A stretch of DNA of 64,000 bases from Agapetus fuscipes (GCA_951799405.1 OX637344.1:13020001-13084000); one strand, 5' to 3'; shown: positions 1 through 26,489, numbered from the stretch's first letter. Numbers and translations: made by a program. Notes: a model not told the origin generated them from the sequence alone.

Positions 1-705
1 TTTTCAAAAACAACAAAAAATATCAAGCAAGAATTTTGAATTTCATTGATAGTAGACACACTTACTTTCTAATATTTTACCTTGTAATTTTTATGAATTC
101 TGAGTGTAGTGACTGCAGGGAGACACATAATACATTGAGCATGAATAGGCCACATACAATAATCTTTTTCATAAAAAAAAGCCAAACTTTTCCCGATGCT
201 TTCAAGTAATTTTATTGCGATTAAGTCCCTTGTTATATAAAATTGATACCACTTGGAATGTTAAATTCTTTTTCAAAGGTTTAAGAATTTCTATGGCTAC
301 ATGATACACAAGTTCAGCTAGCAAAAGTATTCAGCCTCTCAAAATATTTGTTGAATACGACACAATCATGCCACATCCAGGGTCCTGGGTTACTGTTTGA
401 TGCGGACTATTCACATGCAATGTTTGCTGTAGACTGTTCAGTTGAATTGTAGTACGTTAGTGTTTTAAATTAACAGATTTCTATCGTTAAATGTGGCTAA
501 TATAACCATAATATGAATGTAGTTGTCACAGCTAGTTCAAAAACAAAACAAACATTTTCTCTGATAAACAATATGTTTTGTGGACTCCACTGTTATTAAT
601 TTACATCAAAGGTTGGTTCATAAACCGCACTAAGTGCAATTGTAATTTAACTGAGAAAAAGAGGGAAGTATGCACGTAAATGAGAAACAGAGCAGCTAAA
701 AAAAA
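1..705. other. AT-rich intergenic sequence
   Basis: No gene, RNA or repeat recognised. Confidence 0.6.
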
Positions 706-957
706 CACAACTAAGCTACACATATAGTGTAAATTCTTGCCGCGTGTTCCCCAAACTTCAGTTGAAATGTAGGTTTTCTAGCTCAGAGGGGGCTGGTACT
801 CATTTCTTGAGAAGGCTGAGTAACCTTGTCAGTATTCATTTTGGGTTTTAAAATAAACACCGAAACGGGAAATCATTTCTGACACCCTCGGTGGGATTCG
901 AATCCGAGCTCTCGGCATGGAATGCAAGCACTCTACCAACTGAGCTATCTACCGAAC
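706..957 (-). mobile_element. SINE1
   Basis: tRNA-like head with an A-box like tagctcagttggtagagt and a B-box ggttcgaatcc on the minus strand, then the family body. Nearly full length, with some loss in the tail half. Confidence 0.85.
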
Positions 958-2142
958 TGTGCTCTACCCAGTCCACCTCCTACCAGCTACATGCTCTGTA
1001 TTAAATGATACCAACTCCGTATGACTATTTCTAACATTTAAATATATTTTTTCCCTCTTTTTCTCAGTTTTATCACAATGCCACTAAGTGCCTTTTTTGT
1101 TGAATCAAGTATTCATATTTTTCATATAAAAATACTACCATTTATATCAGTACAGAAAATAAATTCTGCAACAATTAATTTGATGTAGGTATACTTTTTA
1201 AAATCTAATTTTATTTCTTTGCTTTTCAAATTGCATCGAGGCTCGGCATAAACTCCACAGACAAAAAAAAAGTGATGTCACACAGCCGAGTTGCAATGAA
1301 ATAGAAAACTGATTCACACAGTCATTGGTTGTTGGGAATCTTAGCACAAACCTGTGACCGTTTGCCTGCAATTTTAATATAAAATTTTGTGTTGAGTCCA
1401 TTGTCAGAAAATAATCTAAAGGAAAACAAAAAAAGGTTTTACAATGCTGTCTAAAAATTTGATATTTGGGGAAAAGAGTTCATTGTATATTTTACAGATA
1501 CTTCTATTTCTTATAGATGATTATTAAAAAAAAAAACAAGAGATTTATTTAAGCCACATCTCGTAACTTTAGCTATAGAAATCATAAAAGCTGATTATGA
1601 GAGAGAAGTTTCAACATCAGCTTATGTGACTTTAAGCCTAACAAAAAACTACCCTCACAGTTCTCATAAGTTTGTCCTTTTCCATTCAGTACACAAAATC
1701 AGTAAGCTATTGATGAAACACTACTCCCTAAGGCATGGTATTTTCAACATTAGCTTATGTGATTTTTAACTAATATAAAAAATACCCACACAACTGACAT
1801 AAACGCGTCATTTTCGTTCAATTTAAAGTCACTAGGCAAACATTAAAAATACTGGGCCTTAATGTAAGAATCTACAGTGTCTAAATCAAAACAAAAAATA
1901 TCTATAAATTAATTCAGTCCAAGTATGCAGGATGTATTATTTCATGATACAATGTCAATTGTTCCATTCAGGAACAATCTAAGCGATATAAAAAACTTGC
2001 CAGTCTACAAAAATACCCCAATATATGTTTACAAAGAATAAAAAAACATTTCATATGTCCCATGTGCCCTTTGGCTGTTGTATCAGTGATAAGTCACAGA
2101 CTAAGGTGGATTTAAGGTGTGTCTGGTAATGTAGTTGATTAC
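958..2142. other. AT-rich intergenic sequence
   Basis: No gene recognised. 1,600-1,870 contains a twice-repeated word (tcaacattagcttatgtgatt) that also occurs near 42,585-42,725, suggesting an old MITE family. Confidence 0.5.
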
Positions 2143-2240
2143 CGTCTGTCGCTCTTGAACCTTTTGGCTTCTGAATATTCTGGCTTTATAAATACCCCCA
2201 GTACAGAATACTTTTTCAAGCACACTTTGAAAACATTTCC
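2143..2240 (-). repeat. coding-like dispersed repeat, copy 1
   Basis: About 85 bp matching 12,705-12,790 inverted. Both read LEKVFxTGGI, then ARIFR, in one frame; function unknown. Confidence 0.55.
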
Positions 2241-2790
2241 TGATTTCCTACCTTAATTGTTTGACTTCAAACTAGCTATTTGAACAGTCGATCAATGAAG
2301 TATTGTGTAATATTATTTATTTTTTCCCTGAGTTTCTGTATGATAATCAATTGATGAAAACATTACTCGGTTTTGTCAGAATTTATGAAGCCATTATTTC
2401 TGAGATTAAAAATCGCACATTTAAATAATTCAGGGATGAGCAGTCCATAGAGGTTAAAGTTAAAAAATATACAACATTACTTTTTGAAGTAATTACTTGG
2501 AAAATTAACTTGTATGAAAGATACCACAGCTCCTCTTTTAAGAATTTTTGTACATTCTTTCAGTTTATTTGAGCATTAACGCAATGCTGTATGTTCGGGT
2601 AAAGATCTAAAATTGAAACATTTTTACAATTTGAGTCATTTGTTGTTAAGCATCACTGTTAAGAGAGTTTTGTCAAAATAATATTTGGAATAAAGTTACA
2701 AGGCAAGACTATTGACTAAAGACAACAAGTTTGTCAATGGTAGGTTGCTAATTTCTTTAGCGCCAGCATTTAAAATATTGAATAAGAGAT

Positions 2791-3093
2791 TTAGGCTTAC
2801 ACGGCCGACTGATGATGCTGGAGAGATGTTTTCCGAGATCTGTTATCATAGACCACGGCAACAGCTCAGAGTTTTAGGCTTACACGGCCGACTGATGATG
2901 CTGGAGAGATGTTTTCCGAGATCTGTTATCATAGACCACGGCAACAGCTCAGAGTTTTAGGCTTACACGGCCGACTGATGATGCTGGAGAGATGTTTTCC
3001 GAGATCTGTTATCATAGACCACGGCAACAGCTCAGAGTTTTAGGCTTACATGGCCGACTGATGATGCTGGAGAGATGTTTTCCGAGATCTGTT
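2791..3093. repeat. 83-bp tandem repeat, 3.6 copies
   Basis: Units start at 2,791, 2,874, 2,957 and 3,040 and are almost identical. The last unit departs after gagatctgttg. Confidence 0.95.
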
Positions 3094-3625
3094 GCCGTGG
3101 TCTATGGGAGCTGGAGCTTCTGGACACAAATAATGTAACAAACATTGACGACTGTGGGCTGAAAAACTACTCTCCTCACTCTAACGTTCAGTTAGTCCAA
3201 AGAACATAGAAACGCTTGGCCGAAAACCGAAACAAGACCAGTACTAATGGGGGCGATGAAATGTAGAAGAAGTAATTTATCTTATATTCCAAGTTTCATG
3301 ATGAAATTCATAGATGGCGCTTTTTAACTAACGAACACGTACTTGTAGAAGCAAGATGGTTTGCTCATATACCCCATAGTTTCACATGCAAAATAAACAG
3401 ATGTCACTGCTCCAAAAACTAAACTCGTATGCACAGTATCATTAATTTTCACATATAAACCCCGAGTGTACACACACTTGCATCACAGTTCTCATCAAGA
3501 TCTTCTTCATCATTATACTTCACGCTGAAGAAGCCCATCGTAGACATGGGTGAAACGTCCAGAAGCTCCAGCTCCCATAGACCACGGCAACAGATCCCGG
3601 GAAACATCTCTCTAGCATTTTAAAT
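3060..3625. repeat. inverted-repeat element next to the 83-bp array
   Basis: The sequence at 3,060-3,123 (ctggagagatg...ggagctggagcttctgg) recurs inverted at 3,548-3,620. The word catgggtgaaacgtcc near 3,546 also occurs as catggatgaaacgtc near 4,662, so this is a dispersed family. Confidence 0.75.
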
Positions 3626-3787
3626 ATTGATCGGTTATGTGTGGACATAGTGGACTTTGGAAATATACAATTCAATTCTGGCACACATTTAACTCTATGC
3701 AGTGCACATGCCTGAAGTTAGGTTATGTGAATGTAAGTAATTGGATGTACAAATCCTTGGGTGTAATGTGTTTGCACTTCCATGTGA

Positions 3788-17518
<13,731 letters not shown>

Positions 17519-18483
17519 TTTTCTATTAAGCTGTTACTTTGATAATAATGCGTCCGAGATCGTGTCTTTGTAAATACTTTATATATTTATATTTTTCTTT
17601 TTCACGTCAGAACGATCGTTGCAAAACATGGATGAAAATACGTCTGTCAATATGGCCCGATGGTTCCAAGCCTGACAGTTCAGTGCTGTAAATGCAACAG
17701 TTTCCTACCATTGAAGGAAAAATGTTTTTTCAATATTTGAATCTATAAAAAAAAAGTAAAGTCGTGCACTGGCAAAATATGGAAGCACGCACGCAGGGAC
17801 CTTTTAAAAACTTGTATTAGGCATAAGTATTTTGTATACGACCTTTCTGAACCAATCATAAGGATGAATGTTGTAATGTACTTGAAAAATAAAATGATTA
17901 AAAGTAAAATATGCTGGTGGAAAACATTCAAAATATATTTTATATATCTTTCTTATGATTGAAATGTAAGTTTTGGTTTTCTTAAGAATCCATAATATTC
18001 AGTTCAAATATTATTTTTTATTAAACTTTACAGGGAAATTCAAAGTGATCCGTTAGCTGTCAGGCCATCTTTACCCCAGTGATGAAAATCCGACATTTCG
18101 ACAGTGCGTAAAAAATAAAACCCCAAAAATAATCCATAAGTACCTATTCCTGGAAATAACAAGCTTTTCGAAAATAAATATTTCAGGTACGCTGCATCAT
18201 ACTTGAAATATTTGAGAGTGTTGATTGTACCAAAGAAAATGAAGTAAAAAAATCATGAAATGTTTATTTTTTTATTTTCAGGCATAAAAATACAAGTAGC
18301 TTTTGATGCGGAGTAATAGATGTCTATCCAACAAATTTCGTATAAAAACGAAACTCACGAGATTATTTTTTGTCCAAAATATTTACGCACATCTTTGTTT
18401 AGACAGCTTGAAATATATAAAACTATACTCAATGATAGTGCAAGTTGACAATTTTGAAAATACAAAAAGGTATAGCATACATT
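17519..18483. other. upstream region of YME1L
   Basis: Should contain the untranslated first exon and promoter of YME1L. No TATA box or CpG-rich stretch stands out. Confidence 0.45.
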
Positions 18484-18555
18484 GGGCTCGTCCGGGATTT
18501 GAACCCGGGACCTCTCGCACCCGAAGCGAGAATCATACCCCTAGACCAACGAGCC
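18484..18555 (-). tRNA. tRNA-Pro (anticodon CGG)
   Basis: A 72-nt cloverleaf reads on the minus strand. Acceptor GGCTCGT pairs with ACGAGCC; D-arm TTGGTCTAGGGGTA; anticodon stem CTCGC/GCGAG with loop TTCGGGT, hence CGG decoding CCG; T-arm GGTTCAAATCC. There is no intron and the stems are perfect, unlike the degraded tRNA-like heads of the SINEs nearby. A short T run downstream on the minus strand could end RNA polymerase III transcription. Confidence 0.96.
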
Positions 18556-18599
18556 GCGGTGCACGTGTGCCAAAAAGTTTGTACTAATGTAACATCAAA

Positions 18600-19459
18600 T
18601 TTTGCACCCGCTTTTTCAGACTTTTGAGAAATACCCCCAACGTTACCTTATGACATTGCCTTATGACCAACTTATGTTTTAAAAAAAATACTACGGTTTT
18701 CCGTAAAATAGGGGCATCGTTATCAAAACTGAACAATTTTCATTGCATTTGTGTTTGTTCCATAGATATATAGGTAGGTACTTACCTATTTGAGTTTGGT
18801 GATTTTCATCCTAATTCCTAACTGTCCTCGTTTGAGCGAGGATTTACACGATAAGTACCTGTATAGGTCTAAGTAGGTTCATACGTGGTTCGTAGGTGGG
18901 TAAGTGCTAAGGTAAGTATGGTAAGGAATTTCTCTAGAAAATAATAAGTAGGTAGTACACAAACTTGCAATTGGTTGCAAGATCAAATTACTTCTTTACT
19001 TACAGGCAAGTGGGTAACAATACTTAATTCAAAACAGTTTTAATAAATTAACTTTGCAGTTTACTTCAGTACCAGTTCGCCACGTAGTTGACTGAACATG
19101 TAACATGAAATTTAAAAGTGAGGTTATAAGGAGACAACCGGTCATTACCGCTACAGAAAAATACTCCACAAAGAAAGTATCCGCAAGACATTAAAATTTC
19201 TCAATCGATAATATGCCTTACACATGTATGTATTAAGAACTATATTGCTGGGACTTTCTACGGCTTCCTCTAAGAATCAAAGACAAAGCGATTTTTAGCT
19301 TTATGCACTTAAGTAATAAAGACTATTTTTACTTGAAGATTTGTCGCCTCTTGCACAGTTCGTTCACACGGGTCGAGTGTGAGTGCATCAGTGTGTGGGT
19401 GTATGTGCTCCCAAGTATGCTTACATATTTACATACAACTACCAACATGAGGAGATTTT
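18600..19459. other. AT-rich intergenic sequence
   Basis: Repeated taggtaggtac-like words; no gene recognised. Confidence 0.5.
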
Positions 19460-19585
19460 GAACCGTTTGTAGTCTAGTGGTTAACGCTGCGGACTCTTAA
19501 TTGGAAGATAGTGAAAATATTTTTCAAATATGCCCTTTTAAAAAAATAATCTGCCTTTACCAAAGACTGTTCACCATATGATGCT
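19460..19585 (+). mobile_element. SINE2 fragment
   Basis: Head only in part (tagtctagtggttaacgctg); the B-box region is deleted. Confidence 0.65.
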
Positions 19586-19815
19586 CTACACCCAGTCCTC
19601 TCATCTGTAAAATAAATATCTCACAAGTCTTGCGACCCCTTTGGGGACAACGTCGTAAAAAGTTGTTTTATATGTGTAACCTTAAAGTTGCAGATGCATG
19701 ATCATTATTGTTCAGAAATTATTAATTATTATTCTTCGTGATTGTACTTTTTCTTATGTTTATTTTATACCTATTGCACGGGTGATCATTCCAGACAGCA
19801 AAAGTAAAACAAATA

Positions 19816-20267
19816 TCGAGGGTGATCTGGCTGTAACTCTGTCGCCATTCCGCTAGGGGTGGCCAGAGCCTCTGCAGAGTTGCCTCCATTTTTTCCTATC
19901 CTTACATACCTGTTTCAATTCATTTATATCCATCACCTTTTTCATGCATTTTCTTCTTTGACGCTCACTTTGTATATCCCATTCTTTCACAATCTTCTCA
20001 ATCTGATCACTCCATACTCCATACGGCAATAAGTCCTATCTAATTTTTTGGTGTTTTTTTATGTGTGATTTTGTCCTATGTTACATTATAAGAAAACTTG
20101 TAACAATTTTCATATTTTGTCAAAATAAACAATAAACATTGTGAAAATAAACATTTACGTACTTTTTTTTATACTCATGTGACTGAGACATTATTATTAA
20201 ACATATTTTAGTCTCTTCTGTAAAGTTGACATTTTCGAGATAGGACTTATTGCCAGATCACCCTCGA
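19816..20267. mobile_element. Tc1/mariner-like MITE with a LINE end inserted in its left arm
   Basis: Inverted ends tcgagggtgatctggcaata (right arm, complement) flanked by TA. The left arm is cut after tcgagggtgatctggc by a LINE fragment (19,834-20,018), then resumes ggcaataagtcctatct. Confidence 0.78.
19834..20018 (-). mobile_element. LINE C-terminal relic, second subfamily
   Basis: Same 3' end as 11,576-11,790 (ggcgacagagttacag), inserted in the Tc1/mariner-like MITE. Confidence 0.78.
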
Positions 20268-20339
20268 TAATGCCACGTATGCACGTACCTTTGCTTGCAT
20301 GGCGATGAAAGTGAATTTTAACCTGAATATTAAAATTTA

Positions 20340-20720
20340 TAGTTCTGATGATGATGAGTTGATGATTTATTTTTAGCGCCGTTTCGTGATGTAGTCACTC
20401 CAAGGGCGCTTGTGCAAATGATGCCAGAAATTTGCTTGTCTTCAGTGCATTCCGAAACTTTTCATGGTCTTCTAGCTCTCTCACATAATGTGGCAGGTGG
20501 TTCCAGGCCAGAGGACCAGCAACTGCAAATGCACGCTCTCCAAACATTGTGTTAACTCTTCTTATCGGTTCTTTAATTTTTGATTTGGCTCCGGTTTCAG
20601 CCAAACTTAGTGTTAGGCTTTTTTGCCGAGGGTGGCTGGATATAGAGCTTTGTGAACCATCGTGCACACGTTAAACTCGATACGCTCCGGGAAACGGAGC
20701 CAGTGAACCTTTTATAGTTG
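20340..20720 (-). mobile_element. LINE relic, L2/CR1-like
   Basis: MFGERAFAVAGPLAWNHLP and the end SFAQAPLE; a frameshift lies upstream. Confidence 0.8.
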
Positions 20721-21787
20721 AGTCTTCCGTGTTACTTTTTTATCTAAGTAAATTTATAATGTGTATTGAAGGGCAAATTACCAATTCTCTATGAATTTGA
20801 CCTTAGCCAGTGCACGCGCCTGCTGTTCCGTGTTCAAGGCATGTTACTAGCCAGAAACTTGGCTACTCTCTACTCGCCACTAAAGAGCTCGTCCTACCTG
20901 AACAGGTATTTTGCCTGCGGAGGAAAAAATACCGCTATCCATCGAGTAACCTCATATCGCCGACATACCAAGTTTGAATTCCGAACGATGCGCAAAGAAA
21001 GCTGCGCGAGAACATAATTTTCATATCCGCCTTTTGAAACATTTCAAATTTCAAATAATCATTCTAAAGTTGAACTTCCCGCTCACACGGTCTTCGCTTT
21101 CCAAATTCGAAATTAAAAAAAAAAATTCCGTGAAGAGCAGTGAGTGGTTTTGCTGCACTTATTAATAATCTTATTGGGTTAAATACCCGAGAATATGACA
21201 TGTATGTGTACGTGGTAGAAAATAATCATCTACGTTTGTGAAAATGTGAATTGAATTTATTGTAAAATCAAATAAAGTATCGATTATTAATTTTGTTGTT
21301 TCATATTGTGCTCTCACTTAGTGTTGACGTGATTTTCTGTTTTGGATTGGCAGCGACGAATTTTGAAAAATTGGATTATTTCGAGTAATGAACGAGTTTC
21401 AACTATACAGAGGTAAATATGAGTGCTTCATTATAATTATTATATCACCTTATTTTAACCATTTATACTTATTTTTGTAGTAACTAGATAAAGAGTATGA
21501 AAAAAATCCTGCCTTTTGCAGGTGTGTTTTTTACGCTTTGATAATAATATTAGTGAATACAAAGGTATTGGTTTCTCAGGTTTCTCCATATACCTACTAT
21601 CTACCGACATATTATACCTAATGAATGCATCCATCTTCGACCACATAACCTACTTTTTTATAATTTAGAGGTAGCTTAAAAGTTTACTTTTTTTAAATTT
21701 AAAGTAGAAATATTCTTGTCAGAATCTATTTAAAATCTTAATATTTTCATTTGATATTCTGTCCGAAATAATTATTTAATACAAGGA
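20721..21787. other. intergenic sequence
   Basis: Short open frames only, without recognisable domains. Confidence 0.5.
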
Positions 21788-22033
21788 GTTTCTTGACTAA
21801 TAGGTTGGTATGAAGCTGACCTTCCATGCTGTAGAAACATGATTCATTTTTGCCGATCCCACCCTGGTTTTAGGAAAGGCGGCAGTAGTTGCAAAGTTAA
21901 TCTTCATGTGAGGTTTGGTTCAATTTCTATGTACCTACCTACACGTGCAGCATGTGTAAGCGCGAACTTACATGTGCCTGATTGTGGGCGTGCATTCATT
22001 CAATGCCAATATATATTTGTAACTTAGATTAAT
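21788..22033 (+). mobile_element. T3, full unit, diverged subtype
   Basis: Starts gtttcttgactaataggttg; the subtype has attcacttttgccg and ggcggcagtagttg. Confidence 0.83.
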
Positions 22034-22623
22034 TTTAATAGATATGGGCTAGAAATTATATTCTGCCTAAGATAATTGTTACAACTATTGATTAGTTGAG
22101 CTTCTGCTCATTTTCCGGTCCGAACTGTGTTCAAATCGATTTCCTGTTCCGGTGCATACCAGGTTTCATATCGTCAAGGTTAACTCAGCTTTCCAAATGA
22201 ATGAAAAAGACAAAAAGTCTTCGATAAAAGAGAAAACAGTCAAAATCCACCTGAGAATAGGTATATTGCTTACGTCAATGCTAGTCCTCTGGGAATGAAG
22301 TTGCACACTTTATGTCCGATTTGTGCACGAAAAAGGAAATGGATGATTTGTCGCTAGGTGAGGTACTGTCTATGGAAATGCTTTAACCCTCCTCGTACCT
22401 GTTCTGTATGTTTATGTTTGTATGTGTCAGAAGGACCCATAGGGCCATAGCACGTGGGATAAAAAAAGTTTGTATTGTTACCTTGCGTTGATGTCACAGC
22501 GTCCATATTTTGGAAATAAGGGTGCAGCTGACGCAAAATACAAAAAAAAAATGTTTATTTTATGTTTTAACACTTTTTTAACTACTTACATATTGTGTTC
22601 ATAATATTATGTAGGAACACTAA
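22034..22623. other. intergenic sequence
   Basis: Nothing recognised. Confidence 0.5.
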
Positions 22624-22876
22624 CGGGGCTATTATCTATTAGACATTTTAGTCGTCGGTTGAGCCCACCGCCCACGCTTTGACAAACTATTGATGCATTT
22701 GTATGAAGACCTGTCAATCCAAGATGGCCGCAAGTGAACAGCTGATTTGTCTTCACATAAACATTACAAAATTCGGTAGGTAAGAATGACCGTGCTTATG
22801 AAACTTCCAGCTCAGGCCCCATTAGTTTGTCAAAGCGTGGGCTCAACTGACGACTAAAATGTCTAAGAATAGCCCC
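22624..22876. mobile_element. MITE-B, uninterrupted copy
   Basis: Inverted ends ggggctatt...tagacattttagtcg and gacgactaaaatgtctaag...agcccc, with a gcccacgctttgacaaact arm inside. The core tgtatgaagacctgtcaatc...gaacagctgatt is shared with MITE-A. Confidence 0.85.
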
Positions 22877-23021
22877 ATATATATATAGGTACCTATATTT
22901 AATGTCAGTCCAATTATTTGATTTTTATCATTTTCAAATTGCTTTGACCATTGAGTGTTAAAAAAAATCACTTAGAATTTGCAAGACGCACGGAGTAGAA
23001 AGATGCCTAATAAAATTCAGA

Positions 23022-23137
23022 AATCCTGTGCGGGAGACTCCCTAGGTTTCAGGGACTCTAGGGGTCTATGACAATTGTTTTAAAGCCGCAAAGGTGTTGT
23101 TTACGAGCTTGGTCGTCACGACAAAGCGCCAATACAC
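23022..23137 (-). mobile_element. SINE2 fragment (tail b)
   Basis: From cctgtgcgggagactcccta to gcttggtcgtcacgac; the tRNA-like head is lost. Confidence 0.75.
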
Positions 23138-23426
23138 AATCAAATCTTCTGAAGAAATGAACTAAAACAGGCTGGAGAAAAGGCAAACAAATATTTATTT
23201 TTCGGTTAGGTACTAAGGACGACAGTTACATGCAAGACTGTCTTTTGCTCGCCGAGAAAAAAGTTCCAAACAGTGGAATAAAACAAAGTTTTAAATTTTT
23301 TATTTTTTTAAATCAAATATTTAAAAAAAAATGTTCCAACCTAATATAAAGTAATGAAAGACAGTTGCATATTGATAGAAAAAATAATAAAACAAAAATA
23401 ATTTAGAGCTGTGTGTTTTTATTACA

Positions 23427-23648
23427 TGATCTGCTGTAAAAATCGATTCACTTTTGCCAATGCCACCCCGGTTTCAGGGAAAAGCGGCAGGAGTTGCAAG
23501 GTTTATGTTCATGTGAGGTTTTGTTTATTTGTATGCACGCATGCAAAATGTGTAGGCGCGAACCTACATGTGCCTGTCTGTGGGCATGCATTTAATATGA
23601 GCCTTAAATGTTAACATATCCTTGCAGCTTAGATTATAGATTATAGAG
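23427..23648 (+). mobile_element. T3, 5' truncated
   Basis: Begins at ctgctgtaaaaatcg; tail cagcttagattatag. Confidence 0.82.
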
Positions 23649-23906
23649 AGAGGATAAAACACATTATCGTATTACAAGATTATGATGCTGATGAAAATAA
23701 CACTTTCCACTTGTAGTTTTTTTGTACATGTTTTCTTTAATATTATTTCCAATGTGATTTTTCGAAAAAAAAGGTCCATTTTGAAACCCCAAAGTCTTCC
23801 TCGTGTTTATGCAATTTTCAAATGCGTAACTTATTTAATAAAAAATACTTATATTGCTCAATCTCAGAGAAAATCCCAGCATAATAATTATAAGCCTTCA
23901 GATGTC

Positions 23907-24096
23907 TATAATCTAAGCTGCAAAGCTCACAGACAGACGCATGCAGGTTCGCGCATACACATAAACATGTGTGCATAACAAAATCTCACATGAACATAAA
24001 CCTTGCAACTCCTGCCACCTTTCCCTGAAATCGGGGTGTCATTGGCAAAAGTGAACCAGTTTTTACAGCACTGGGTGTCAGCCTCATACCAACCTA
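23907..24096 (-). mobile_element. T3, nearly full
   Basis: atctaagctgcaaagctcac to cataccaacct. Confidence 0.82.
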
Positions 24097-24237
24097 AATG
24101 TAATAGTTTATAATCTATGTTGCGCATACATACATGCATTTTAATTCGAGATTTCTCTAGAGTCTAGATGACGGGTCTCGAACTATCTAACCTTTTACCC
24201 CCTGTTCACACGGCTCCATTTCTGTCTGGGTCCGGAA

Positions 24238-24396
24238 GTGCATATGAACCTACAACATAAAAACCTAAATCTCAAATGGACATACACCCTGCTACTCTTG
24301 CCGTCCTTCCCTGAAACAGGGGTGACATTGGAAAAGTGAACCAATTGTACAGCATGGGCGGTCAGCCGCATACCAACCTGTAAGTCAAGGAACATA
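24238..24396 (-). mobile_element. T3, 3' part missing
   Basis: gcatatgaacctacaac to gtaagtcaaggaac; constant 5' edge kept. Confidence 0.8.
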
Positions 24397-24429
24397 CACA
24401 GCATTTTTTTTTTTAAATAAACAAATACT

Positions 24430-24835
24430 ATACGACACGAAAATGCCTGTGAACCTGAAACGCAGGGTCTATGAGTCATGCGTGCTTCCAGTATCCACCT
24501 ATGCCTGGAAACAAAAAGGCTCACTCAGTATAGCGCCAACAGACTGAGGACGTGCCAAAGAGCCATTGAAAGGAGGATGCTGGGAATCAGCCTCAGAGAC
24601 AGGGTTCCAAACCAGGAGATCAGCAGTCGCACTGATGTCACCGGTGGGCAGTGTTGTACAACGCATTGCTTGCTGAAAGTGGCGCTGGGCTGGTCACGTA
24701 GCAAACAGGTGGCTGCAATGGATGGTCCAATGGTGGCCCAGGATGTCCATGTGGGGATTAGGGAGACCGCAACAGAGGTGGCTGGACGTCATCAAGGGAA
24801 CTGTAGGACTGGAATGGTTTAGATCGCCAAAAGAA
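24430..24835 (+). mobile_element. LINE RT C-terminal relic (RTE-type group)
   Basis: Across several frames: PVNLKRRVYESCVLPV, CQRAIERRMLGISLRDRV, WRWAGHV and GRPQQRWLDVIKG. This is the end of an endonuclease/RT polyprotein, with frameshifts. Confidence 0.8.
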
Positions 24836-24859
24836 GACAATTTTTTCTTATAGTACCAA

Positions 24860-24947
24860 ATTTGTTACCAAAGGTTCATCCAGCCTTACAGCAACTGGGT
24901 CTTGCTTGAGAATTGGTGAATTGTAGTGACGACCAAGCTCGTGAAAA
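24860..24947 (+). mobile_element. SINE2 fragment
   Basis: ccatccagccttacagcaac to gaccaagctcgtg, abutting a SINE1. Confidence 0.72.
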
Positions 24948-25424
24948 GTCCGGTCGATAATTCAGTTGGTAGAATATTTGCGTTCCATGCCGAGAGCAAG
25001 GGTTCGATCGCCACCGAGGGTTTCAGAAATGATTTCCCGTTTCGGTGTTTATTTCAAACCCAAAATAAATATCGGCCAGGTTTACTCAGCCGTCACAAGA
25101 AATGAGAACCTCGGGAGCTGAGAAACCACCACTTCAACTCAGAGTGATTGGCGTGAGGCCGGCCCCCTTAAAGCTCGTTCCCCCTTGTCGGGTGTCGGAT
25201 CCGCATATTAATCGGAGGTTCCAGTGGCAGAACATTATGTATGAAGCTATTCACACTAGTTTTATCGGAAACCGATTTTGTCCGAAATGTTCTGCCACTG
25301 GAACCTCCGATTAATATACGGATCCGACACCCAAGTGGCAACGGACTCTTACCCGCAAAAATGAATAGGTCCCGAAGAGTCACATTCACGCAAGAAGTTC
25401 CACTATATGTGTAGCTTAGTTGCG
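24948..25424 (+). mobile_element. SINE1 split by MITE-F
   Basis: Full-length SINE1 with head gtccggtcgataattcag and tail tgtgtagcttag. MITE-F copy 1 is inserted at a TTA. Confidence 0.88.
25171..25348. mobile_element. PIF/Harbinger-type MITE (MITE-F) copy 1
   Basis: 178 bp with inverted arms of about 60 bp (gctcgttccc...gtggcagaacat). Flanked by TTA on both sides, a TWA target as in PIF/Harbinger. Sits inside a SINE1 copy. Confidence 0.85.
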
Positions 25425-25728
25425 TATGGAATAAAAAACATGATAATGATGTACATGTAAGTTATTCATATGAAATGCTAACGGTGTATGCCCAGCTCTA
25501 TTCCGGTTTTGTTATTGGTTCGAGCCGGTTTTTTATTTGACCGTAACCCCACATATCTCTGTTCTGCCAGTGATTGATTTGATTAGGTAGGTACACAGAT
25601 AATGATAATCGCATGTATTGTTTTTTATCGATCGAGTTCATTGACTTTTGTCGAAACATTGAACTAACAACAAATGTATGGGAGGTTCTAACTTAGCTGA
25701 TAAAATAAAATGACAAAATAAATAAGTA

Positions 25729-25826
25729 GACCGGTCCGTAGTCTAGTGGTTAACACTTCTAACTCGTAAATGGAAGTTTGTGGGTTCGAATCCTGACGGA
25801 GCACAAAAAAATAACATTTATCTATT
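25729..25826 (+). mobile_element. SINE2 head only
   Basis: gaccggtccgtagtctagtg to gacggagcacaaa with a clear B-box; the body is missing. Confidence 0.8.
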
Positions 25827-25889
25827 TACAAAAAGGACGAGACGAAGTTACCTTCTATACCTACATGTCATAGACCTCTAGATTTTTAC

Positions 25890-26477
25890 ATATCTTAGGA
25901 GTTGTGTTGATGCTAGAATATGTTGCAAGAATAGATGGATGTCGTGGTAGAGGAAGACCGAGAAAGGTATGGATGGACCATATATCCGAAATTGCGAATG
26001 AATGGAATATCCAGAGTCATAATAAAAGGAGAGCTTGTATGAAGAAGGTTATGACTCTGGAGGAAATGAAAAAAGTATGTAAGGACAGAAAGAAATGCGC
26101 GATTGATCTGTAATGTTGGCGGCTAGGGTTTATTATATTGGAAGTTGTTTTCTGTTTTAGTTTTGATGTCCATACGTGTTATTATTTATTGATTTTAAAT
26201 AATGTTATTTGTCGTGTATGTTCCTTATAGGTTGGTATGCGGCTGACCACCCATGCTGTAAATATGGTTCACTTTGCCAATGTAACCCCTGTTTCAGGGA
26301 AGTACGGCAAGAGTTGCAGGGTGTATGTCCATTTGAAATTTGATTTTTATGTTGTAGGTTCACATGCGGCATGTGCAAGCGCGAACTTGTACGTGTCTGT
26401 TTGTGAGAATGCATAAAATGTGACTCTCCAATGTTTATGTAACATATCTTTGCAACTTACTTAGATTAGATTAGATT
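25890..26477 (+). mobile_element. LINE 3' end with T3 tail
   Basis: C-terminal frame from 25,919 (VARIDGCRGRGRPRK), then spacer, then T3 from 26,219 ending in TTAGA repeats. 5' truncated. Confidence 0.86.
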
Positions 26478-26489
26478 TTTAGGAGTCTT

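Noticed and set aside
2791..3093. CRISPR-like array of regularly spaced repeats
   Set aside because: The whole 83-bp unit is repeated with no variable spacers, and the genome is eukaryotic.
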